A program made the translations under genes and the position numbers. The notes under the pieces were generated by a model. It was not told where the DNA came from and ran no database searches. It worked only from the letters and a program-made list of their open reading frames with translations. Shown here piece after piece: positions 15,581-21,555 of a stretch of 64,000 nucleotides of DNA. Source of the stretch: SHVO01 sp964576515 (lineage in GTDB: Bacteria; Pseudomonadota; Alphaproteobacteria; Rhodospirillales; Rhodospirillaceae). The stretch covers positions 1 through 64,000 of the forward strand of contig CAZNUW010000004.1 in NCBI GenBank assembly GCA_964576515.1. The letters run 5' to 3'. Every line of letters starts with the position of its first letter. The stretch's first letter is position 1.

Positions 15581-15840
15581 GAAGAAACCTCCGACGGATG
15601 CCGCATCGCAGCGTGTTGTGTCGCGCGATGTTCGGCCGTCAACTGATGCAGGATGGCGCGGACGCGGTCTGCCGTCTCACGATGACGCTCGCCGTAACCG
15701 TCGAGGCCAAGTTCGATTTGTTTCAGCCAGTTCAGGCGGTCGTGGTCGTGCTGATCCATGAACGCGGCGCGGATCAGCGCCGCCAGCCGGATGTCGTCGA
15801 CATCGGCGCCGGCATTTATGAACGCATAGGTGTTTGTCAT
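15577..15840 (-). CDS. Small helical protein of unknown function
   Basis: Encodes 87 residues starting MTNTYAFINAGADVDDIRLAAL, His-rich and predicted mainly helical. ATG 15840 has a strong RBS (GGAGGA, four bases spacing). It lies 31 bp downstream of an IF-1-like gene and overlaps the zinc-ribbon gene by four bases, suggesting a three-gene operon. No family recognised. Confidence 0.65.
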   Translation of the reverse strand: MTNTYAFINAGADVDDIRLAALIRAAFMDQHDHDRLNWLKQIELGLDGYGERHRETADRVRAILHQLTAEHRATQHAAMRHPSEVSS

Positions 15841-15871
15841 GCTGTCCTCCACCGCGCGGGGCGCGGATTCT

Positions 15872-16093
15872 CTATGTCTTGGGCGCGGTGCGCCGAAAGA
15901 ACAAGCGGCCCACCGACGTATCGTCTGGCGAGATTTCCACGGTGATGGTGTCGCCGACATCCGGCGGATCCGATTCGGGAATCGCGCAGTCGGCGGTGAT
16001 CTCGTGACCGTTGGCGAAACGTACGCGATACCGGCCCTCGGGCAGTATCGTGGTCACGACACCGTCGAAGCGGATGAGGCGGTCTTGTTGCAA
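15872..16093 (-). CDS. IF-1-like S1-domain protein
   Basis: A 73-residue S1/OB-fold protein closely patterned on translation initiation factor IF-1 (FDGVVTTILPEGRYRVRFANGHEITADC, then VGDTITVEISPDDTSVGRLFFR). Compared with IF-1 it has lost the basic loop around RIRILTGD, replaced by ESDPPD, so it may not occupy the ribosomal A site in the same way. The start is TTG 16093, supported by AAGGAA six bases upstream. The bona fide infA lies at 18264-18533. A paralogue with a specialised RNA role is plausible. Confidence 0.83.
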   Translation of the reverse strand: MQQDRLIRFDGVVTTILPEGRYRVRFANGHEITADCAIPESDPPDVGDTITVEISPDDTSVGRLFFRRTAPKT

Positions 16094-16169
16094 TGGAATT
16101 CCTTATTGTTGTGGCGTGCCGGCAAGGCGTGCTTTTGCGGGCAGTGCGGATTGCAATGACGGCGGCGCG

Positions 16170-16502
16170 CTAGGGAAGGACGAGGAACAGCCGGATTCCC
16201 GCTTTCGCCCGGTCCGTTTTTTTGGGTCTAAAGTCGCCGCGTGCGCCGACGGGAACGCTGGTGAGATTGCCGCGTTCGTCGAGGTCGATCTGCCAGCGCC
16301 TGTCGTACTTGAAGGCCGACGCGCGCCACGCGCCCGCGTCGTCCACGTGCAGATCCGAAATGCCGTAGAAGCCGTGCGCCTCGATCATGCGCGTTACTTT
16401 GTGCGTCTCGGCGGACAGTGTTTGGGCGCCGGCGGTTGTGCCCCATCCCGAAAGAAGGAGTGTTGCGACCCCGATCGCAATGCGGCGTGCCCGGGTCTTC
16501 AA
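16170..16502 (-). CDS. Secreted PepSY-like protein
   Basis: About 110 residues: a signal peptide (KTRARRIAIGVATLLLSGWG, cleavage near AGAQ) followed by one PepSY-like domain (VTRMIEAHGFYGISDLHVDD...WRASAFKYDRRWQIDLDERGNLTSV). Such domains are periplasmic and often inhibit peptidases. The start is uncertain: TTG 16502 gives the neat signal peptide but has no clear RBS; ATG 16598 would add a 32-residue unlikely extension. Confidence 0.6.
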   Translation of the reverse strand: MKTRARRIAIGVATLLLSGWGTTAGAQTLSAETHKVTRMIEAHGFYGISDLHVDDAGAWRASAFKYDRRWQIDLDERGNLTSVPVGARGDFRPKKTDRAKAGIRLFLVLP

Positions 16503-16603
16503 GGGGCCGTCGTGGGTGTGCGCGCCGTCCTTTCGGCCATCCCCGGGCCTGGATCCAGGTATGTCCGGCCCCGGTCCAGCGGAGCGTTGAAATCCCATGA
16601 CCA

Positions 16604-16801
16604 TCACGGTTGCGCGGCTTGGTCGTCGGCGTGCCTGTCGGCGCCGCGCGCGGACTCCATGTCGGCATTGTTCGCGCGATCGGGACCCGCTATCCAGGTC
16701 AATGCGGCGATCAGGACGCACGCCGCGAAAATCCCAATCCAGGGAATCCGGCGTTCGGTTGTACGGTAGCTCGAATTTTCAAAGGGATCGTCGTGCTGCA
16801 T
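16604..16801 (-). CDS. Small single-pass membrane protein
   Basis: A 65-residue protein with a polar N-terminus (MQHDDPFENSSYRTTERR), one membrane helix at about residues 20-40 (IPWIGIFAACVLIAALTWIAG) and a short charged tail. ATG 16801 is supported by GGTGGAG six bases upstream. It overlaps no other gene and lies in the small-gene cluster. Function unknown. Confidence 0.65.
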   Translation of the reverse strand: MQHDDPFENSSYRTTERRIPWIGIFAACVLIAALTWIAGPDRANNADMESARGADRHADDQAAQP

Positions 16802-16949
16802 GCGTGCTCCACCAGGCGGGAGCATGACGCGCTCTCAGCCGCCGACGCCCGAGGCGTTGCCGACGATGGTTTATCTATAGCACGTCCACGTCCTTCGCGG
16901 TGAATCAATTCGCCGCCGTACCGTGTTTGATAAGCGGTCGTGCGGGAAG

Positions 16950-17756
16950 TTACGCGGTTCGATTAATTTTTTGGATGACATAGCCGCCCGATTTGTCGTC
17001 CCGCGCGAGGTCGACAAATCCGCGTTCGGCCGCATCCTCAATAAGGTCGTTGAAGGACTGAAATCCGTAGGCGGACTCGCTGAAATCGGGCCGCCGCCGC
17101 CGCAGCGTCTGCTTCACCATCGACGCCCACAGTTTCGCGCCGTCGCCGCGTTCGGCCGAAAGCGCCGCGGCCGTCTCCAGAACAAGCCGGATGCCGGCCA
17201 GCGCCGCATCTGCGTTCGGCGCGGTTTTCGATTGCGCCTTAGGGCTGCGTGCGCGCCCTGTACGTCCGCGGTGCGGGGGCGGCGGCGATTCGGCGATCAA
17301 ATCGTCATAAAAGATGAACTCGTGGCAATTCGAGATCAGAAGATCCGATGTCGAGCCGCGAACGCCTACGCCGATCACCGTCTTGGCGTTCTCACGCAAT
17401 TTGCTGACCAGCGGGGAGAAGTCGGAATCGCCCGAAATAATGACGAAGGTGTCGATATGCGCTTTTGTGTAGCAAAGGTCGAGGGCGTCGACGACCATTC
17501 GTATGTCGGCGGAATTCTTGCCCGATAGACGCACATGCGGGATCTCGATCAGCTCGAATGCGGCGCCATGCATCAAGGTCTTGAAGTCCTTGTAGCGATC
17601 CCAATCGCAATAGGCCTTCTTGACCACGATGCTGCCCTTGAGAAGCAGCCGTTCAAGAATGAGGCGCATGTCGAACTTGGTCGCCTTCAGATCGCGTACG
17701 CCCAGCGCGATATTCTCAAAGTCACAGAATAGGGCGAGGTTGTTGTCACCGCTCAT
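16950..17756 (-). CDS. NYN-domain nuclease with C-terminal OST-HTH/LOTUS domain
   Basis: A 268-residue protein. Residues 6-150 form a NYN (PIN-like) nuclease domain with the acidic set Asp12 (FCDFEN), Asp84 (NSADIRM) and Asp110/Asp112 (IISGDSDFSPLV). Residues about 200-265 form an OST-HTH/LOTUS module (LWASMVKQTLRRRRPDFSE...GGYVIQKI), an RNA-binding fold. The pair points to an endoribonuclease acting on specific RNA. The ATG 17756 overlaps the upstream gene stop (ATGA), and that gene is 10 bp downstream of infA. So a predicted RNase is co-expressed with initiation factor IF-1. Confidence 0.88.
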   Translation of the reverse strand: MSGDNNLALFCDFENIALGVRDLKATKFDMRLILERLLLKGSIVVKKAYCDWDRYKDFKTLMHGAAFELIEIPHVRLSGKNSADIRMVVDALDLCYTKAHIDTFVIISGDSDFSPLVSKLRENAKTVIGVGVRGSTSDLLISNCHEFIFYDDLIAESPPPPHRGRTGRARSPKAQSKTAPNADAALAGIRLVLETAAALSAERGDGAKLWASMVKQTLRRRRPDFSESAYGFQSFNDLIEDAAERGFVDLARDDKSGGYVIQKINRTA

Positions 17757-18253
17757 GTCGCGTGTCCGCCTCTTGTCGCGCGCGCGTCGGCGCTGGTGAT
17801 CGACATCATGAGCTTGCTTTCGCTTTTGGCCAAGCCGTCCTGTGCTTTGATGAAGATTGTATCGACCGGTGTTTCGCCGCCAAAACGCATCGGCGTCTCC
17901 GCGACGGCTGTCATTAGCGCCGTGTGAATGGAGAAACGCCCGGACGCTTCTTCGCTGAATTCTGTAAAGCGGTCGTCGTTCACCATGTCGCCGAAGGCGA
18001 ATATACCCCGCCAGATCAAGCCTTTTAGTACGATTTGATCGGCGGACGTGTCGGCGGGGAATGCCTTCGCGATGGCGGCTGCTATCCACGCAGCCGTTTC
18101 ACCCGTGATGGTCCGGTACGGGTGGACGCCGGCCCGTGCGCTATGTTGCGCAGCGGCCACGAGCGCGGCCGTCACCGCCAAACGCAACTGCTCGGTCGTT
18201 ACGGCCGGCGCCGGGTCCAGTATGATTTCGTCTGCGCCGTCGCTCTCGTTCAA
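17753..18253 (-). CDS. Unknown protein between infA and the NYN nuclease
   Basis: Encodes 166 residues: an acidic N-terminus (MNESDGADEIILDP), an alanine-rich helix and a long predicted alpha/beta middle. No motif recognised. The start is TTG 18253, with GAGGTG five bases upstream; no ATG serves. It begins ten bases after the infA stop and overlaps the NYN gene by four bases, so all three should be one mRNA. The context suggests a role in translation or RNA turnover, but nothing in its sequence shows it. Confidence 0.7.
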   Translation of the reverse strand: MNESDGADEIILDPAPAVTTEQLRLAVTAALVAAAQHSARAGVHPYRTITGETAAWIAAAIAKAFPADTSADQIVLKGLIWRGIFAFGDMVNDDRFTEFSEEASGRFSIHTALMTAVAETPMRFGGETPVDTIFIKAQDGLAKSESKLMMSITSADARATRGGHAT

Positions 18254-18263
18254 CGGTTCACCT

Positions 18264-18533
18264 CTATCTGCGTTTGACGAACGGACGCCGCGCGGGTTTC
18301 GATTGCGTACGCGCTTCCATGTGACGGAAAATCAACCGCCCCTTGGTGAGGTCGTAGGGAGAAACCTCCACCGTCACCTTGTCGCCGGTCAGGGTGCGAA
18401 TTCGGTTCTTCTTCATGCGGCCTGCGGTGTAGGCGATCAGTTCGTGATCGTTGGTGAGGCGAACGCGGAAGCGGGCTTCGGGCAAGATTTCGGTGATGAC
18501 GCCCTCGAACTCCAACAATTCCTCTTTAGCCAT
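18264..18533 (-). CDS. infA: Translation initiation factor IF-1
   Basis: An 89-residue IF-1 with the full OB-fold signature (FEGVITEILPEARFRVRLTNDHELIAYTAGRMKKNRIRTLTGDKVTVEVSPYDLTKGRLIFR). It binds the 30S A site with IF-2 and IF-3. It is about 17 residues longer than usual, with a basic tail (KPARRPFVKRR). ATG 18533 is preceded by AAGGAG seven bases away. It is the first gene of an operon with an unknown protein and a NYN-LOTUS nuclease. Confidence 0.95.
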   Translation of the reverse strand: MAKEELLEFEGVITEILPEARFRVRLTNDHELIAYTAGRMKKNRIRTLTGDKVTVEVSPYDLTKGRLIFRHMEARTQSKPARRPFVKRR

Positions 18534-18632
18534 GAGACTCTCCTTCTCGCGCAAAGGGTTTCGCGCAAAGCGTTCGGATTGCCCAAGACAAGGGCGATAA
18601 TGTGAACGAGGCGCTAGCCCCGCTTCGGGTCG

Positions 18633-18836
18633 TTATTTGAGCTCGAGATTGCCTGCGGCGGTTTTGCCGCGTTCGCTCTGGAGTTCGTAGCTGAGTTTCT
18701 GACCCTCAACGAGCCGCGGAATCCCCGCACGCTCGACCGCCGAAATATGGACAAAAACGTCCTTGGATCCGTCATCGGGTTGGATGAAGCCAAAACCCTT
18801 CTGATCGTTGAACCACTTCACCGTTCCGATTGCCAT
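18633..18836 (-). CDS. cspA: CspA-family cold-shock protein
   Basis: A 67-residue cold-shock domain, with RNP1 KGFGFIQ and RNP2 VFVHISAVE. It differs from the 11157 copy mainly in the C-terminal half. ATG 18836 is the conventional start. It lies 99 bp upstream of infA on the same strand, so the two could share a transcript or be neighbours by function. The second CSP in the window may be differently regulated. Confidence 0.95.
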   Translation of the reverse strand: MAIGTVKWFNDQKGFGFIQPDDGSKDVFVHISAVERAGIPRLVEGQKLSYELQSERGKTAAGNLELK

Positions 18837-19050
18837 CGTCGCTCTGCCTTTGGTTGCGCCCAATAGGGCTGGTTTCGCGTGCGCATCGCGCATGCGAGTC
18901 CATTCGAAACAGGAGGAGGCCTAGTCGGGCTCTAAAATGCGAGAGCGGGACGCGGAGCGACCTATGACGAGCCGACAACGACAAGTATAGGCAGTGATGT
19001 CCGCATATGCAATCGTGAGCCATACGGGTCACACGATTTGGGAGGATTGG

Positions 19051-19476
19051 ATGACCGACGTTTCCCGCCGCACGGCGCTTGGGTCCGCAAGTCTCGCATT
19101 GCTCGCCGCCGTCGCGGGCGCCGAACGGGCCGCCGCGCAGCAGTCGCCGCCGGTGCCGTCCGATTTGACGGACGTGTATCAATCCATCCCGCAACTCGGC
19201 CGCATGCGCGAGGAAGTCCTGTTCGGAGATGTGTGGAAGCAGCCGGAGATGTCGCCGCGCGATCGCAGCATCGCCACCTGCGCCATCCTTGCCGCTCTCG
19301 GACGCGATGACGAACTGTCGCTTCACGTCCGCCGCGCCATCAATAACGGCGTCACGCCCGACGAACTGCGCGGCCTTGCCGTCCAGGTGGCCTTCTATGC
19401 CGGATGGCCGGCGGGTCTCTCCGTCGGCAAGGCGGCCCTGCCGATCTTCAAAGAGACGGCTAAATCCGCGAAGTGA
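19051..19476 (+). CDS. Carboxymuconolactone decarboxylase-like protein with Tat-type leader
   Basis: A 141-residue protein. It starts MTDVSRRTALGSASLALLAAVAGA, a twin-arginine-like signal peptide with cleavage near AAAQ. The rest matches the CMD/AhpD-like fold (MSPRDRSIATCAILAALGRDDELSLHVRRAINNGVTPDELRGLAVQVAFYAGWP). The AhpD CxxC motif is absent, so it is closer to the decarboxylase branch, with a single Cys. Export to the periplasm is unusual for this fold. ATG 19051 has GGAGGA six bases upstream. Confidence 0.85.
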   Translation: MTDVSRRTALGSASLALLAAVAGAERAAAQQSPPVPSDLTDVYQSIPQLGRMREEVLFGDVWKQPEMSPRDRSIATCAILAALGRDDELSLHVRRAINNGVTPDELRGLAVQVAFYAGWPAGLSVGKAALPIFKETAKSAK

Positions 19477-19600
19477 CCATCGCATCGCGCCTAAGCACAT
19501 TTCCGATTTTTTGAATCATGAAATCCGCGCCGCGCGCAAAAATCGCGTGACGAAAAATCCCGCTGGCGTGCAGCATATCCGCGCTACGTACCGCCCGTAG

Positions 19601-19636
19601 TCCTGCGTAGCTCCGCGAAAGCGGAGCGAAGCAGGA
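19601..19636. repeat. REP-like hairpin
   Basis: TCCTGC-GTA-GCTCCGC-GAAA-GCGGAGC-GAA-GCAGGA: two perfectly paired arms (6 bp and 7 bp) split by a 3-base internal loop, with a GAAA tetraloop. This layout is typical of dispersed palindromic repeats in GC-rich Proteobacteria. Only one copy is seen in this window. Confidence 0.6.
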
Positions 19637-19700
19637 TTGACATCGTGAATCAGGGAGAAGATCGCGCTCACGTGCGCCCGCGCGGATGCGCGTTAACGAT

Positions 19701-19800
19701 ATGTCGCGCGACGTCGCGTGATGTCGCGCAGTTCGATTTTTGCGCCAATGCGTTGGCGGCGAAGACAAATCCGGAAGATGTCGCGTGTCGCGTTGTCGCG
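19701..19800. repeat. Phased GTCGCG repeat cluster
   Basis: Three 10-bp units (ATGTCGCGCG, ACGTCGCGTG, ATGTCGCGCA) occupy 19701-19730, placing GTCGCG at 19703, 19713 and 19723, exactly one helical turn apart. Three further GTCGCG copies occur at 19780, 19787 and 19795. Too short and regular for CRISPR; it looks like a protein-binding array. Confidence 0.7.
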
Positions 19801-19818
19801 TGAGAAATATGACAGCCG

Positions 19819-19846
19819 TGGAGTGACCCCATTTTCTGAGACACGG
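19819..19846 (+). repeat. IS left inverted repeat
   Basis: 28-bp terminal repeat of the IS3-family element, preceded by the GCCG target duplication. It matches the right end except for a few central positions and a one-base offset. Confidence 0.92.
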
Positions 19847-19880
19847 TAATTTAGCGACAGTTCTCACAAGGAGAGGACTG

Positions 19881-20255
19881 ATGCCAAGGAAACACGTTGT
19901 CAGAGACCAGGCGTTCAAGGTCGCGGCGGTCAAGCGGATGGCCGGTTGTGACAATATTACGGAGCTTGCTCAAGAGCTTGGCGTAGGGCGACACGCTCTT
20001 TACCGGTGGCTTGGCGCGTACCGGAGCGGCGGTGCTGAAGCGTTGCGCGGTCCTGGTCCCGGAAGCGGACCGCGGCGATCCAAGCCGGCGCTTACTGCGG
20101 CCTCTGAGGCAGCGGGGCGCATTGTGGAGCTCGAACGGAAGATCGGCCAGCAACAGTTGGAGCTGGATTTTTTTCGACGAGCCTTGCGGCAGGTCGAGGC
20201 GCTCGGGCCAGGCGCCGGGCGTGGCAAGCCGAGATCTACGCGGTCATCCAAGTGA
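19881..20255 (+). CDS. IS3-family transposase OrfA
   Basis: A 124-residue DNA-binding subunit. It has an HTH (FKVAAVKRMAGCDNITELAQELGVGRHALYRWLGAY) and a leucine-zipper-like segment (RIVELERKIGQQQLELDFFRRAL), the usual OrfA layout that binds the IS ends. Its stop overlaps the first codon of orfB by four bases (GTGA), so orfB can be made by reinitiation; a frameshift fusion is not required though possible. ATG 19881 follows AAGGAGAGG. Confidence 0.93.
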   Translation: MPRKHVVRDQAFKVAAVKRMAGCDNITELAQELGVGRHALYRWLGAYRSGGAEALRGPGPGSGPRRSKPALTAASEAAGRIVELERKIGQQQLELDFFRRALRQVEALGPGAGRGKPRSTRSSK

Positions 20256-21130
20256 TGCATCGCGATCTGACGCAAGGCGCACTGACTGTTGAGCGGATGT
20301 GCGCGCTCGCCGGCGTAAGCCGGGCTGGATACTACCGGGCATGGCAAGCCTCAGCGCCGCGGGAAGAGGACACGGCTCTGCGCGATGCGATTCAGCGTAT
20401 AGCTGTGACGAACCGCCGTTACGGTTATCGCCGCATCGCTGCGGCCCTGCGGCGAGACGGATGGGTTGCCAACCACAAGCGTGTTTTACGCCTGATGCGC
20501 TTGGATAACTTGCTCTGTCTGCGGAAGAAGCCGTTCGTTCCGGTGACAAGCGATTCGCATCATTCCTGCCGGATCGTGCCGAATCTTGCGCGAGGCCTGG
20601 AGGTCACCAAGATCGACCAGCTCTGGGTCGCGGACATCACCTACATCCGCCTTGCGGAGGAGTTCGCCTATCTTGCGGTGGTGCTCGACGCCTTCAGCCG
20701 CAAGGTCGTCGGCTGGTCCCTGGCCGACCATCTCCGCGCAAGCATAGCGATCGACGCGCTCGTCGGGGCTCTGCAAGACAGACGTCCGGCGCCAGGCACT
20801 CTCATTCACCACTCGGATCGCGGGGTCCAATACGCATGCGACGATTACGTGGCTCTGCTGCAGACGCACGACATTCAGCCGAGCATGAGCAGGGTTGGCA
20901 ATCCCTACGACAATGCCAAGGCGGAGAGCTTTATGAAGACTCTCAAAACAGAGGAGGTCGACGGCCGAGACTACCGGCACATCCAGATGGCGAAGGAACA
21001 GATCGGCGACTTCATCATCAACGTCTACAACCGACGACGCCTACACTCCGCCCTCAACTACCAGTCGCCGGAGGAGTTTGAAGAAAACTATGTTCGAGAC
21101 CATTCCGCTGTACAGTGGGCAGCGGAATGA
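20252..21130 (+). CDS. IS3-family transposase OrfB (DDE integrase)
   Basis: A 292-residue catalytic subunit: an HTH_21 region (RYGYRRIAAALRRDGW), then an rve/DDE core with Asp in WVADITYI, Asp in HHSDRGVQY, and Glu in NAKAESFMKTLKTEE. It ends with RRRLHSALNYQSPEEFEE, the classic IS3 C-terminus. Start GTG 20252 overlaps OrfA's stop; ATG 20255 is the next option. No frameshift or stop interrupts it. Confidence 0.95.
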   Translation: MMHRDLTQGALTVERMCALAGVSRAGYYRAWQASAPREEDTALRDAIQRIAVTNRRYGYRRIAAALRRDGWVANHKRVLRLMRLDNLLCLRKKPFVPVTSDSHHSCRIVPNLARGLEVTKIDQLWVADITYIRLAEEFAYLAVVLDAFSRKVVGWSLADHLRASIAIDALVGALQDRRPAPGTLIHHSDRGVQYACDDYVALLQTHDIQPSMSRVGNPYDNAKAESFMKTLKTEEVDGRDYRHIQMAKEQIGDFIINVYNRRRLHSALNYQSPEEFEENYVRDHSAVQWAAE

Positions 21131-21156
21131 CCCCTTTAACAAAGTGTCGCAAGATT

Positions 21157-21184
21157 CCGTGTCTCAAGGGTGGGGTGCACTCCA
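21157..21184 (-). repeat. IS right inverted repeat
   Basis: 28-bp terminal repeat pairing with 19819-19846, followed directly by the second GCCG target copy at 21185-21188. Confidence 0.92.
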
Positions 21185-21555
21185 GCCGCGCCATTCGAAG
21201 CCCGCGGAAAGGTGGACGCAATCTGCGGTCCCCACTTTTGTCCTTGCGGTTGTGGAAGCCTGTTGCCCGCCCGCGTCAGCGCGCGCGAAAGCCCCGCGCC
21301 GAGTGTAGTTCTGACTTAAAACAATCGGAACCTTGACGTACACTGGGTCATCGCACACGCGCTTGGAAAGGGGGGAACATCCAAGATGCCGTCGGATTTC
21401 GCGGGGGAGGAACCGCATCGTCCGCGCGTCCATCTGACATCGGAAGACAGACTGAAGCCGGCCGCGCTCGCGCGCGCCGCCGCGCCGCGAGCCCGTCTCT
21501 CCTTCATGTACACGCCGCGTGTCGCGACTCGGCAATCGTTTCCTGGGAGGAAATC
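21185..21555. other. 371-bp leader region of the TonB receptor gene
   Basis: No convincing gene on either strand. A TTGACG box occurs at 21333-21338 inside a GAC-N9-GTC dyad (TTGACGTACACTGGGTCATC); a matching -10 is not obvious. GGGAGGA just before 21556 is the RBS of the receptor gene. The IS element may have displaced upstream control sequences. Confidence 0.5.

Larger units (their letters stand above)
19477..19818. other. Repeat-rich spacer upstream of the IS element
   Basis: No gene. It contains a long hairpin (19601-19636), then a cluster of GTCGCG motifs (19701-19800), and ends at the IS left end. The spacer has the look of non-coding repeat DNA into which the IS inserted. Confidence 0.7.
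19819..21184 (+). mobile_element. Complete IS3-family insertion sequence (1366 bp)
   Basis: Inverted ends of 28 bases lie at 19819-19846 (TGGAGTGACCCC...GAGACACGG) and 21157-21184 (complement TGGAGTGCACCCC...GAGACACGG), with TG/CA termini. GCCG flanks both sides (19815-19818 and 21185-21188), a 4-bp target duplication. Two genes, orfA and orfB, fill it, and the DDE residues are intact. It appears recently inserted and possibly still active. It sits in non-coding DNA 370 bp upstream of the TonB receptor gene. Confidence 0.96.

Noticed and set aside
19701..19800. Possible CRISPR array
   Set aside because: Units are 10 bp without spacers of uniform length and no cas genes are nearby.
20240..20260. 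Programmed frameshift in the IS
   Set aside because: OrfA and OrfB overlap as GTGA with an available GTG/ATG start; no obvious A-run slippery site is present at the junction.
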